Shown piece by piece: positions 1-13,300 of a stretch of DNA of 34,413 nucleotides. The DNA is from a bacterium (GTDB lineage Bacteria > Verrucomicrobiota > Kiritimatiellia > RFP12 > UBA1067): assembly GCA_030537465.1 (NCBI GenBank), contig JAUNMP010000030.1, positions 1 through 34,413 on the forward strand, written 5' to 3'. The position numbers were made by a program, and so were the translations under genes. Every line of letters begins with the position of its first letter. The first letter of the stretch is position 1. The notes under the pieces are model-generated. The model saw nothing but the letters and a program-made list of their open reading frames with translations. It was not told the DNA's origin and searched no databases.

Positions 1-45
1 CATAGAAGACCTTGAGGTGTGTCGTGTTGTCTTGAAGTGCGGGAA

Positions 46-61
46 CTCTTGCGCTCTTGCG
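46..61. repeat. 8-bp tandem duplication in the lead-in
   Basis: The octamer CTCTTGCG occurs twice back to back. The surrounding 1-61 is non-coding as far as I can see and is rich in TTGA-type words (CTTGAGG, CTTGAAG), which recalls the short-period arrays elsewhere in the window. No gene or RNA could be recognised in 1-61. Confidence 0.5.
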
Positions 62-92
62 ATCGGTGAGTTGTGGAATTCAACTCACCGAT
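62..92. promoter_or_regulatory. Perfect 12-bp inverted repeat upstream of purL
   Basis: ATCGGTGAGTTG (62-73) is followed by a 7-nt loop and its exact reverse complement CAACTCACCGAT (81-92). The element ends two bases before the extended -10 of purL and so covers its -35 region. No T-tract follows on the plus strand, which argues against a simple intrinsic terminator. An operator for a dimeric repressor is the natural reading (inference). The alternative is a transcription-stopping hairpin of an upstream gene outside the window. It does not resemble the PurR boxes I know. Confidence 0.6.
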
Positions 93-93
93 A

Positions 94-102
94 TGCTATA
101 AT
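94..102 (+). promoter_or_regulatory. Extended -10 promoter of purL
   Basis: TGC followed by a perfect TATAAT (97-102) forms an extended -10 element. No good -35 hexamer lies 16-18 bp upstream, which is tolerable for extended -10 promoters. Transcription would start near 109 and give a leader of about 29 nt. The leader closely resembles that of the LA_2272-like gene at 13844-13877. Confidence 0.7.
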
Positions 103-137
103 TTCCACATCAATTTCAACACAAAGGCCACACAAAG

Positions 138-3980
<3,843 letters not shown>

Positions 3981-4006
3981 GCATCGGACAGACGGGAGAT
4001 GACCGA

Positions 4007-4237
4007 ATGAGTGACGAGAAGCCAACGTTTGAGGACTCGCTCGCGAAGCTGGAGAAGCTTGTGGGCGAGATGGAGAGCGGCGAACTACCGCTTGATGAGA
4101 TGATGAAACGCTTCGAGGAGGGTCGGTGCCTTGTCGCATCCTGTACCTCCGAGCTCGAGTCCATCCGCCAGCGCATCGAGAAGGTCGTCTCCGCACCTAA
4201 TGAACCGCCTAAAGTCGAACCCCTGGAGATTCTGTGA
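4007..4237 (+). CDS. xseB: Exodeoxyribonuclease VII small subunit
   Basis: The 76-residue protein matches the XseB family in length and pattern: an N-terminal FEDSLAKLEKLVGEME helix, the acidic ESGELPLDEMMKRFEEG segment, then a second helix with the CTSELESIRQRIEKV pattern. XseB binds the large subunit XseA to form the enzyme that degrades single-stranded DNA in both directions. The chosen ATG has GGGAG about 8 nt upstream; longer in-frame extensions run into purL and are not conserved. It follows purL by 26 nt and overlaps the next gene by 4 nt (GTGA). No xseA is in the window. Confidence 0.93.
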   Translation: MSDEKPTFEDSLAKLEKLVGEMESGELPLDEMMKRFEEGRCLVASCTSELESIRQRIEKVVSAPNEPPKVEPLEIL

Positions 4238-5397
4238 CAAAGGACATCTACGTACAGGCTCGTGCCGACCATGTCGCCTCGCTTGCCAGCGCGGCGCCGC
4301 TCTCGGCCATCGAGGAACTCGTGTGGAACGCGCTCGATGCCGATGCGCGCGAGGTGAAGATCGACCTCGTCCAGAACGCGCTCGGCGGCATTGATGCGAT
4401 TCGCGTCTCCGACGACGGCTGCGGCATCGACCTGCTCAAGGTCGAGGAGACGTTCGGGTCCCTCGGCGGCAGCTGGAAGATGCCCGACGGCACGACGACG
4501 CAGAACTTCCATCGTCGCCTGCACGGCCGCCACGGCCGCGGTCGCTTCAAGGCCTTCGCGCTTGGCACCCACGTCGAGTGGAGAACGACGATGAAGGCGG
4601 GAGATGACCTGATTTCCTACACGCTTGCCGGCGACGCGTCCGAGCCGGGCGTGTTCCACATCGAGCAGACGCAGCCCGGACCCGCCACCGGCACGGAGGT
4701 CTATATCACCGGCGTGCGGGCGACGGCCGATTCGCTGACCGTTCCCGGTCCTGCCGTGCAGGCGCTCGCCGCGAAATTTGCGCTCTACCTGAAGGCCTAT
4801 CCGGGCGTGGGCGTCTGGTTCTGCGGCATCCCCGTCTCGCCGGTTGTCGTGCAGAAGGCGACCACGGACTATGTGGTGACGCTGGAGAGCGGAATCTCCG
4901 CCAAGCTCGAGGTGATCGAGTGGCGGAAGAAGTTCTCCGGCAAGGGTCGAATCGTCTTCTGCGGTGGCGACGGTTTCACGCTTCATGAGCGTCCGTCGGG
5001 TGTCCGTTCCGGTCAGCCCTTCAGCTACACCGCCTATCTCGTGGGCGGTCGTTTCGGCGAGCTCGCCGCCGAGAACGCGCTGGTGATGGACGAGCTTCAC
5101 CCCGAGGTCCGCGCGTGGCTCGACGCCACGCGCAAGATTCTCAAGGAGCATTTCCGCCAGCGCGCGGCTTCTGCCGCGGCTGAACGCCTGGCGAAGTGGA
5201 TTGCCGAGAAGAGCTATCCGTTCGCGGCGGACGACGATTCGCCGGCGCGTGCGAAGTTCGACGCGGGCGTTGCCGACATGCGTGCGAATCTCGAGGGCTT
5301 CGACGCGCTGCCGACAGCCGAGCGTGCCTATCTCTTCCAGTTGCTTCTCCGCGCGGTTGGAGGGGATTCGCAGACCACGTCCGTCCCTGCCGACTGA
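4234..5397 (+). CDS. GHKL-fold (Hsp90/MutL-like) ATPase of unknown role
   Basis: The first ~170 residues carry the Bergerat ATP-binding fold. The N-box is E28xxxN32 in EELVWNALDADA, G1 is DDGCGI at 60-65, and the ATP-lid glycine motif is GRHGRGRFK at 98-106. The order and lid sequence resemble the Hsp90/MutL branch rather than sensor kinases, and there is no His-kinase dimerisation domain. The remaining ~200 residues look like a transducer-type mixed alpha/beta region plus a C-terminal helical part, with no signal peptide or membrane segment. Translation starts at GTG overlapping the xseB stop (GTGA), so the two are probably translationally coupled. Role unknown. The fold is secure, the function is not. 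Confidence 0.85.
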   Translation: MTKDIYVQARADHVASLASAAPLSAIEELVWNALDADAREVKIDLVQNALGGIDAIRVSDDGCGIDLLKVEETFGSLGGSWKMPDGTTTQNFHRRLHGRHGRGRFKAFALGTHVEWRTTMKAGDDLISYTLAGDASEPGVFHIEQTQPGPATGTEVYITGVRATADSLTVPGPAVQALAAKFALYLKAYPGVGVWFCGIPVSPVVVQKATTDYVVTLESGISAKLEVIEWRKKFSGKGRIVFCGGDGFTLHERPSGVRSGQPFSYTAYLVGGRFGELAAENALVMDELHPEVRAWLDATRKILKEHFRQRAASAAAERLAKWIAEKSYPFAADDDSPARAKFDAGVADMRANLEGFDALPTAERAYLFQLLLRAVGGDSQTTSVPAD

Positions 5398-5423
5398 CCG
5401 CCGTCTGCAATCTCGATTCTTAG

Positions 5424-5458
5424 ACTTTGAACTTGAAACCAGGAACTTGAAACTTTGA
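5424..5458. repeat. Heptamer array at the rny start
   Basis: Five consecutive 7-mers are readable: ACTTTGA, ACTTGAA, ACCAGGA, ACTTGAA, ACTTTGA. The third unit supplies an AGGA Shine-Dalgarno-like core and the last contains the TTG at 5455 that best starts rny. The array shares GTTCAAAGTTT, in reverse complement, with the array upstream of trmJ. Confidence 0.75.
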
Positions 5459-7050
5459 ACACGACGTTCACATTTTTCGCGTTGACAAGTACCACCTGGG
5501 ATGGCCTTTCCGACGGCGTCGCGATTCTCATCATCGCGGTGCTCCTGTTGTTGGGGTTGTTCCTCGGTTATGCGCTGCGTGGACTTGTGGGGCGTTGGCA
5601 GGCGGAGTCCATCGAGAAGCGGATGCGTCTGCGCGAGGAGGAGGCCGAGGCCGAGATCAAGGCTCGCCTCAAGGAGGCGGATATCTCCGCCCGCGCAGCC
5701 GTCGTGAAGGCAAAGGAGGAGTTCGAGGCCTCCACCAAGAAACGGCGTGCCGAACTTCAGGCGGCCGATGACCGTCAGACACAGCGTGAGGCGAATCTTG
5801 ACCGAAAGGCCGCGTCGCTGGATGCGCGCGAGATTGCGGTGAACGCGAAGGCCGAGGCCGCCGAGGCCGCGGCGAAGGTGGCCCGTGAGAAGAGCGCAGA
5901 CGCGGAGCGGAAGCTGCAGGAGCTCTCCAAGATGACGCATGCCGAGGCTCGTAAGGAGATCCTCACGCGTGCCAATGCGGAGCTTCGTGCGGACGCGGCG
6001 ATACTCAGCCGGCGCATTCAGGACGCGGCGCGCGAGCAGGGAGATGCGATAGCCGCGCGGATCATCGCCGATGCCGTGCAGCGTTGCGCGGTCTCCCATG
6101 TGGAGGAGCTGACGACAACCGCGGTCTCGCTTCCGAACGCGGAGATGAAGGGCCGCATCGTCGGCCGCGACGGCCGCAACGTCCGCTCCTTCGAGTCCGA
6201 AACGGGCGTTCAGCTTCTGCTGGACGACGCGCCGGACACGGTTGTGCTCTCCACGTTTGATCCGCTTCGTCGCGAGGTCGCTCGTCGTGCTCTTGAGGCC
6301 CTCATCACCGACGGGCGCATCCATCCCGCGTCAATTGAATCCGCCGTCGCCGAGGCGCGGAAGTCCATTGAAAAGACTTGCGAGGAGAAGGGCACAGAGG
6401 CCGCCGCCGAGGCCGGCGTCTCCGGCATCCCCGTGGAAACGCTTCGTCTTCTGGGTGCTCTGCATTTCAGGTTGTCCTTCTCCCAGAATGTACTGCGGCA
6501 TTCCGTTGAGGTGGCGATCCTCTCCGGCGCGATGGCCGCGGAGATGAAGCTCGATGCCGCGCTGGCGCGTCGCGTGGGATTCCTGCATGACATCGGCAAG
6601 GCGATTACCGCCGAGAAGCGCGGCGCCCATGCCGCGCTGGGCGCCGAGTTCCTTCTCGCTCACGGTGAAGATCCGAAGGTCTGTGCGGCCGTGGCGGCGC
6701 ACCATGCCGAGGCTGGTACGGACGGTGGCGTCTATGGCGTTCTCTGTGCAGCGGCGGATGCAATCTCATCCGCACGTCCGGGCGCTCGACAGGAAAATGT
6801 CGGCGACTACATCCAGCGTCTCGAGAATCTCGAGAAGATTGCGAAGTCGCATGCGGGTGTGTCGCAGGTCTATGCCGTGCAGGCGGGGCGCGATCTGCGC
6901 ATCGTCGTTGATCCTTCGGTTGTCGGTGACCAGGCGGCGGCGGAGCTCGCGGGGGAGGTCTGCCGTGACATCTCCGCGCAGCTGAAGTTCCCGGGCATGA
7001 TCCGCGTGACGGTTGTGCGGGAACTGCGCTGCATCGAGTATGCGAAGTAG
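5455..7050 (+). CDS. rny: Ribonuclease Y
   Basis: Membrane-anchored endoribonuclease that initiates mRNA decay. An N-terminal hydrophobic helix (about residues 21-45) is followed by a long charged coiled coil rich in Ala/Glu/Lys/Arg (to about 200). A KH RNA-binding domain begins near residue 231 (MKGRIVGRDGRNVRSFE). The HD phosphodiesterase domain has His349 in HSVEVA and the His378-Asp379 pair in FLHDIGKA. The C-terminus ends in the family-typical RELRCIEYAK. At 531 residues it is of usual length. No in-frame ATG precedes the membrane helix, so TTG 5455 is the most likely start, with AGGAA 9 nt upstream; both lie inside the heptamer array. Product secure, exact start uncertain. Confidence 0.96.
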   Translation: MNTTFTFFALTSTTWDGLSDGVAILIIAVLLLLGLFLGYALRGLVGRWQAESIEKRMRLREEEAEAEIKARLKEADISARAAVVKAKEEFEASTKKRRAELQAADDRQTQREANLDRKAASLDAREIAVNAKAEAAEAAAKVAREKSADAERKLQELSKMTHAEARKEILTRANAELRADAAILSRRIQDAAREQGDAIAARIIADAVQRCAVSHVEELTTTAVSLPNAEMKGRIVGRDGRNVRSFESETGVQLLLDDAPDTVVLSTFDPLRREVARRALEALITDGRIHPASIESAVAEARKSIEKTCEEKGTEAAAEAGVSGIPVETLRLLGALHFRLSFSQNVLRHSVEVAILSGAMAAEMKLDAALARRVGFLHDIGKAITAEKRGAHAALGAEFLLAHGEDPKVCAAVAAHHAEAGTDGGVYGVLCAAADAISSARPGARQENVGDYIQRLENLEKIAKSHAGVSQVYAVQAGRDLRIVVDPSVVGDQAAAELAGEVCRDISAQLKFPGMIRVTVVRELRCIEYAK

Positions 7051-7111
7051 CGGTTGGTCCCCAGGCTCCCCTGCCCCGTGTCATTTGATTTGTCAATAAA
7101 AGGAGAGAGGT

Positions 7112-8968
7112 ATGAAGAGATTGATGCTGATGTCGACGGTGGCGATGTTCTGTGCGGCCGTTGGTTTTGCAGCTGCTCCGCAGATGGAGCTGGCCGTCAC
7201 CGCGGAGCTTGCCTCGTTTGGTGAGATTTCGAAAAAGGTCACCGCGTTTGGGTCGATGATCAACAACCCGATCGTCCCGGCGCTTGTGCTGGGGGCGGGG
7301 CAGCAGCAGCTGGTTCAGGCATACGGGGCCTTCCGCAGCGGGTCGCCGATCTTCTGCCATGTCTATGTCCAGTCGACGGCGCTTGAAGAGGCCGCGAAGA
7401 AGGGCGCACTCGACAAGGTCGATGGCATGTTTGACGTTGCCCTTCTGTATCCAAGCGTCGATGGTATGGCGAAGATGGCGTTGAACCATCCCGGTTCCAC
7501 GAAGGAGGCCGACGGCACATTGCATCTCCTGGCCAGCCAGGATTCGCCTGAAGAGCGCTGGGTGAAGTTCACGGATGACGGCCGCTACTGCGCCTTTGCC
7601 AGTTCCGCGGAGCTGGCGATCAAGGCGGCAGCGGATTTCTCGCAAGGCCGTCTCTCTGCGAAGAAGGGCGGAGACGAGTCGGCTCTTCTTCGTGTGGAGG
7701 TGAATGAGTGCGGACTGAAAACGCTGCTCCTTTTCCAGGATCTGATTGAATCCGAGGCGAAGGATCTGCAGAAGGCCGACAAGCCCGCCAAGATGGAGTC
7801 TCGTCTGATGGACCGCGTTCTGGGTTTTCAGGCAAGGCAGTCTGCGCGGCAGCAGATGCTCCTCGGCAGCTATGCGAAACTGATTGCAACGGTTGATCTG
7901 AACGACTCCGGATTCACGGTGGATGCCCGCGCGCTTCCAAAACCAGGTGCGAAGACGCTGCCTGCCGCTGGTTTCCGTCTGCCGAAGGGGGCTGTGGATG
8001 GCGTGCCCGCGGGAGCACCGCTCTTCACGGTCCTGAATACGTCGCTTTCGGGTGGATATTTTACGGAAGCCGAGTTCCGCGAGGACTGCAAGGAGCTTGT
8101 GAAGGTTGTCCGCGAGGATGTGATTGCCGAAGTCAAGAAGAACGAGGAGGTCAAGAAATACGGCGCATTGCTCGACGAACTTGGTGCGGCGACCGAAGCC
8201 TACCTGCTCACGGTTCCGTATCCGGCGCCAGGCGACTGGAGCTCCTTCGCGCTCTGCTTCGATGACCAGTGCCATCCCTATGCCGTCTCTAGAGGTGACA
8301 TCACGGGCATTTCCGCGGGCCAGACCGCGGTACGTGCGTTTGCGGACCGTGCGTTTGCGGCGTTTGACCGCCAATGGCCGGGCCGCGCCATCGCCACACG
8401 CAGCGCCGACGACGTCTACACGTTCGACTGGGGTGCACTGATCGACGTTGCCGCGACGGAGGCCAAGATCGACACTACGCTCGCCAAGGAGATCGCCAAC
8501 GCGAAGAAGACCCTTGGGGCGGTTCTTGGTGGTACGAAGACGGTTTGCTCGTCGAAGGTGGATGGCACAAAGTATTCGATGCTGGCCGCACGCCCGGGGT
8601 TCACACCGCCTGCGTCTAAATCCACGGGCGAGGCGGCCATTGCCAAAGCCCTGCCCGAGACGGTGAAGGATCGTCCGGCCGGAGTGTTCTACCTTGCGCC
8701 CTACGCCCTGGCGCGTGATGTCATTCTGCCGATCGTCGCGAAGCTCTCCGACAAGAACACCGCCGCACAGTACCAGGTGATGCTGTCGGGCATGGCTCCG
8801 GCTGCGCCGAACAGTGCCGTAGCCGCCGCCGGGTGGGTCAATGCCGACGGGGCGATGCGCGGACTCCTCCGCATCACGGCTGGCGAAATCAAGAATCTCG
8901 GTGCCGCCTTCAATGCATTCACGGCTGCGTCGATGTCATCGACGACCGAGGATGACGACGACAAGTAA
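7112..8968 (+). CDS. Large secreted protein of unknown function
   Basis: A strong Shine-Dalgarno (AAAGGAGAGAGG) precedes the ATG. The N-terminus is a Sec signal peptide (MKRLMLMSTVAMFCAAVGFA, cleavage probably near residues 20-22). The mature ~595 residues are mostly soluble alpha/beta in character, with few cysteines and no further membrane segment, and end in the acidic tail TEDDDDK. I recognise no family. The spacing of hydrophobic and glycine-rich segments hints at two related halves (about 25-310 and 310-610), but I could not establish a repeat by eye. It lies between rny and the pyrophosphatase with short gaps, which gives no functional hint. Periplasmic or surface location is inferred from the signal peptide. 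Confidence 0.85.
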   Translation: MKRLMLMSTVAMFCAAVGFAAAPQMELAVTAELASFGEISKKVTAFGSMINNPIVPALVLGAGQQQLVQAYGAFRSGSPIFCHVYVQSTALEEAAKKGALDKVDGMFDVALLYPSVDGMAKMALNHPGSTKEADGTLHLLASQDSPEERWVKFTDDGRYCAFASSAELAIKAAADFSQGRLSAKKGGDESALLRVEVNECGLKTLLLFQDLIESEAKDLQKADKPAKMESRLMDRVLGFQARQSARQQMLLGSYAKLIATVDLNDSGFTVDARALPKPGAKTLPAAGFRLPKGAVDGVPAGAPLFTVLNTSLSGGYFTEAEFREDCKELVKVVREDVIAEVKKNEEVKKYGALLDELGAATEAYLLTVPYPAPGDWSSFALCFDDQCHPYAVSRGDITGISAGQTAVRAFADRAFAAFDRQWPGRAIATRSADDVYTFDWGALIDVAATEAKIDTTLAKEIANAKKTLGAVLGGTKTVCSSKVDGTKYSMLAARPGFTPPASKSTGEAAIAKALPETVKDRPAGVFYLAPYALARDVILPIVAKLSDKNTAAQYQVMLSGMAPAAPNSAVAAAGWVNADGAMRGLLRITAGEIKNLGAAFNAFTAASMSSTTEDDDDK

Positions 8969-8982
8969 ATCCTCGTTCTGGC

Positions 8983-10287
8983 ATGGATATTCGCAGAACA
9001 TATGTCTGTGGACACCGCAACCCCGACTGCGACTCGGTGATGAGCGCCTATGCGCTCGCCGATCTGCGTCGGCGAACGGGACTCGCGGACGTTGAGCCTC
9101 TCTGCCCGGGGCGTCTCCCTGCCCGCGCGAAGTGGGTGTTCGACCGTTTTGGCCTTCAGCCCCCGGTATCCCGCGGTGACATCTACGTGCGCGTCCGCGA
9201 CTTGATTGCACCGGACGTACCGATGATTGCGGCCAATGCACCGCTCATCGACGCGCTGAAGACGCTGGAGGCGTCCGGAGAATCCTCCCTTCCCGTCGCC
9301 GGCGCCGACGGACGCTTCCTCGGCATGCTTTCGCCGGCGAAGCTATTGTCGCTCTTCATCGCAAAGGACGACCTCTCTCGTCCCACGGGCTCGGCCCCGC
9401 TCCATGCCTGTTCGCAGGTGCTTGTCGCCTCGGACCGCGTGCACGACGTCAAGGCGGCCTGCATCCGCAACGCCCACAACCACTTTCCCGTGGTGGACGA
9501 GGACGGTCGCCTGCTTGGCACCGTGCTGAAGCGCGCGTTCGCGGAGATTCCGCCGTTCCGGATGATCCTCGTGGACCACAACGAGACGGAGCAGGGCATC
9601 CCCGGCCTCGAGGAGCTTCCCGTCATCGAGGTCGTCGACCACCATCGCATTTCGTTCACGTCCACTCCCGAACCGATCAAGTACACGGCGGACACGGTGG
9701 GCTCGACGTGCACGATCGTGGCGCGGATGTTCCGGGGCGCGGGACTTCGTCCGTCAAAGGAGATCGCGGGTGTGCTGCTTGCGGGAATCGTCGCGGACAC
9801 GCTTCTCTTCCAGTCTCCCACGACCACGGATGCGGACCACACGTTCGCGAACTGGCTCGAGAAGATGTGCGGCGCGACGGCACAGGAGATGATGGACGGC
9901 ATGATGTCCGTAGCTTCCGCTCTCAGCGCGCTGACGCCCGCGAAGGCTGTGGATTCCGACCGCAAGGCCTATGCGGAAGGCGGGTGGAAGTTTTCGCTCG
10001 CGCAGCTCGAGGAGTCCAACCTCGCGCTCTTCCACAACCAGCTGGATGTGCTGGGCGCGGAACTCGACCGTGTGCTCGGCCAGGAGAAGCTCGATTTCGT
10101 GGCGTTGCTCGTCACGGACCCCGTGCGTGGAAATTCGGAGCTGCTCTACCGGGGCGCGGAAGGCGTCCGCCGCGCGCTCCCCTGGCGGACGCACGAACGC
10201 GGGACGTTCCTGCTGCCCGGCGTGCTCTCGCGCAAGAAGCAGCTTCTCCCCGAAGTCATGTCGACCCTCGCGGGCCTTGCCCGTTAA
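8983..10287 (+). CDS. ppaC: Mn-dependent inorganic pyrophosphatase with CBS pair (family II, DHH)
   Basis: Hydrolyses pyrophosphate to two phosphates in the cytoplasm. The N-terminal DHH-superfamily metal site is GHRNPDCDS (residues 10-18). Two CBS motifs follow (about 66-185, for example NHFPVVDEDGRLLGTVLKR), inserted where adenine-nucleotide-regulated PPases carry them. The core then resumes with Asp198-His199 (DHNE) and the signature Asp219-His220-His221 (DHHRI), ending in a DHHA2 substrate-binding domain. At 434 residues it fits the CBS-PPase type without the extra DRTGG domain. In known CBS-PPases AMP/ADP inhibit and ATP or diadenosine polyphosphates activate; that is family knowledge. 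It probably works against the PPi-dependent phosphofructokinase encoded about 7 kb downstream. Confidence 0.95.
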   Translation: MDIRRTYVCGHRNPDCDSVMSAYALADLRRRTGLADVEPLCPGRLPARAKWVFDRFGLQPPVSRGDIYVRVRDLIAPDVPMIAANAPLIDALKTLEASGESSLPVAGADGRFLGMLSPAKLLSLFIAKDDLSRPTGSAPLHACSQVLVASDRVHDVKAACIRNAHNHFPVVDEDGRLLGTVLKRAFAEIPPFRMILVDHNETEQGIPGLEELPVIEVVDHHRISFTSTPEPIKYTADTVGSTCTIVARMFRGAGLRPSKEIAGVLLAGIVADTLLFQSPTTTDADHTFANWLEKMCGATAQEMMDGMMSVASALSALTPAKAVDSDRKAYAEGGWKFSLAQLEESNLALFHNQLDVLGAELDRVLGQEKLDFVALLVTDPVRGNSELLYRGAEGVRRALPWRTHERGTFLLPGVLSRKKQLLPEVMSTLAGLAR

Positions 10288-10300
10288 TTGAAGGAGAATT

Positions 10301-13300
10301 ATGAACGCGAAGATGCTCTTGGCGATTGCGGGTTTGGCCGCGATGGCGCAGGCTGGGACGCCCTGGCGCGATGACCTGTGGTTGGGCCGTGGTTCCTTCT
10401 GGACCTCGCGCGTGGGTGTGACGGTCGAGAATCCGACCGATGTGGCATGGGAGGGGAAGACCGTGACGATCCCCGTCGCGCAGTTGCCGTTCCGTTCGGC
10501 GCGCGTGGAGGAGCTTCGCCTCGTCGACGCGCAGGGGACCGAACTCGAGTACGGCGTGTGGACCAAAGGCGCCACGCGCCTGGTGAAGGAAGGTTCACTG
10601 CCTGCGGATGGCGTCTTCGCGATTCCAGTCTGCTGCGAGGCCAAGGGCCAGGTGGTCTACGAGATCTACTACGGGAACAAGGCTGCATGGGGTCTCGCCG
10701 ATTTCTGGCCGGAGCGTCCGGGTGGATTCGTCAACGGAGGCTTCGAGGAGGTCGACGCGAAGGAGCCGATTGGCTGGAGCGCCTCCGGAGTCGACGCGTT
10801 GCATCGTGTCGCCGTTGTCGAAGAGGGAGCGCCCGAGGGGCGGCGCTGCGTCAAGGCCGAGGCGGACGAGGCAGCCGAACCAACCTGGTTCAGCTACACG
10901 CAGAGCGGCATTCCCGTCCATCCTGGAGAGAAGATCCGTCTGCGCGTGAAGCTGCGCGGCGAGAACGTGAAGAAGGGATACACGGGCTGGTATGTCCACG
11001 CGGGCAACTCGAAGAAGGGCGATATCCTGAACAAGGTCTTCACGCACAAGGGCGGCACGTTTGGCTGGGAGACGCTCGAGATGAACGTGGTCATCCCGCC
11101 GAACTGCGAGAGGATGACCGTTGGCAGCGTGCTGCGTGGCACGGGGCGGGCCTGGTTCGACGATCTGCGGATCGAGCGGGACGAGACGGAAGCGGTTCAA
11201 CCCTGCGTCAAGGTGGGCGCGACCGAACAGCTGGAGCTGCGTGAGGTCGGGACCGGAGCCGCCTGGCTGGATGCGAAGTGGCAGTACCGCGTGCCGATTC
11301 GGGTCGCGAATTTTTCGGACGTGGAGCGTCCGAACGTGCTGGCCTCCTTCGCGCTGCCCGAAGCACTGCATGCGACGCGGAATCCCGTCTATGCGCTGAC
11401 ACTGGATGGACGGGAGATCCGTTCCTGCTCGCTGGGCAGCCGCCTGCTCTTCACGGTCTCGCTTCCCGCGCGGAGCGTGACGACCTGCTACCTCTACGTG
11501 CGCTCGGATGGGAAGACCGCGCCGGTTGTGGAGCAGGAAGAGCTGAAGAGTGCGCTCGGCAGCGTGATTCCGAGCGACCAGGTGCTCGTGAAGCAGGTGA
11601 CCGTTGGGGACGACGAGGCCTTTGCGGCGTTGCTTGACGGCGCGAACAACCTTGTGAAGAACGGCAGCTTTGAGGAAGGTGCGAAGGGGTGGGACCACAG
11701 CGCCACGAAGAGTATCGCATTCGAGATCGCGGAGGGGGGGCGTTTCGGTGGAAAATTCGCGAAGATGGCGATTCCCGTGGGCGTGCGCGCGAACTGGTCC
11801 GGCTGGCGGCAGACAGTGCCCGTGACGCCGGGACGCACCTATTTCTACGGTGCGTTTCTCAGCGGCGACAATCTGGAGGCCGGCGCGACGGTCCACGCCC
11901 ATCTGCTCAACGCCAAGGGGCGTCATGTGCCCAGTGGCATGACGAGCGCGGGCCGGGGTGTGAGCGGCACGGCGCCCTGGACGCCCGTGTTTGGAACGTT
12001 CTCCGCCTCGGCAGATACGGTCAAGGTGAGCCTGCAGCTGACGATGAACGGTTCCGGCGCGGTTGCGCATGATGGCGTGCTGCTGACCGAGTACACGGCG
12101 GCGAAGTCCGGCGATCCCGAGTTCGCGCCGGATTCCGGTTCCGCCGGTTTGAAGGTGGCGCAGATCGATTCCGTGGTGAAGGTCTTCCGCGAGACCGTCG
12201 TGGACGAGACTCCGGGGAAGGCGCTTGGTATTGCCCTGGCGAAGAATGAGGCGGAGGCGCTTCAGCTCGCGGTGAGGTCCGCGAAGAGTGGGCATCTGTC
12301 CCTGTCTGTGGAGAGCGTGATTCCCGTCGAGGTCGGCCGTGTGGACTACGTGCCGGTCGACTGGCCGACGGCGTATTATTCCTGCACGACGCCGGAGTGG
12401 GTCCTGCGACACCCGCGCAATGGTGGACAGTCTGATGGCTGGAGCGGATGGTGGCCCGATCCGATCGTGCCCACGAACGGCGTTGATTTGGCGGCGAACA
12501 CGACGCAGGCGTTCTGGCTCAACTTCAAGACGGATGCGGCGACGCGCCCGGGGAACTACGCGGGTAGGCTTGTCTGGACGCTGGACGGTGCCGTCGTGCG
12601 CACGGATGCCTTCAACGTGAAGGTGTGGAATTTCGAGATTCCGTCGCGTCCGAAGTTCGCGGCGGTCTACGACCTTCGCATTGGAGGGCAGTGGAAGGGA
12701 CTCGGCGCGACGCACGAGGAGCGTCGCGAGAAGCTCTGGGCCTTCATGGCCGAGAAGAAGGCGTGTCCGGACTCGCTAGGCGGGGACGTGAAGTTCACAA
12801 GGGACAAGGATGGGAACGTGACGGCTGACTTCACGGAATACGACAGGCTCGCCACGCGGTTCTTCGACCACTACAAGTTCCCGTCCTCCTATATGCCGCA
12901 TGTGTTCTACTGCTTCGGCTGGGGGATGCCGCCCAAGAAGTTCCTCGGCGAGGACCCCTACGAGGGGAAGTGGCCGTATGAGGGCTCGGACTGGACGAAG
13001 CTGCGCCCCGCGTACAAGACGGTCTACCAGCAGGCCCTCAGGCTCTACTGGAACCACGTGAAGGCGAAGGGCTGGGCTGACAAGCTCACGCTCTACATCT
13101 CCGATGAGCCCCACTTCCACCAGAAGAATGTCGTTCAGCAGATGATTGCCTGCTGCAGGATGATTCATGAGATCGATCCCGCAATCCGCATCTATTCAAG
13201 CACGTGGCGCCATTGCCCCGAGTGGAACAACGCGCTCGACGTCTGGGGCGTGGGGCACTACGGCTGCTTCCCCGTGGACGAGATGAAGGCGCGGAAGGCC

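Noticed and set aside
5424..5458. CRISPR-like array
   Set aside because: Units are 7 bp and contiguous with no spacers, and no cas gene is present; the same applies to the other arrays.
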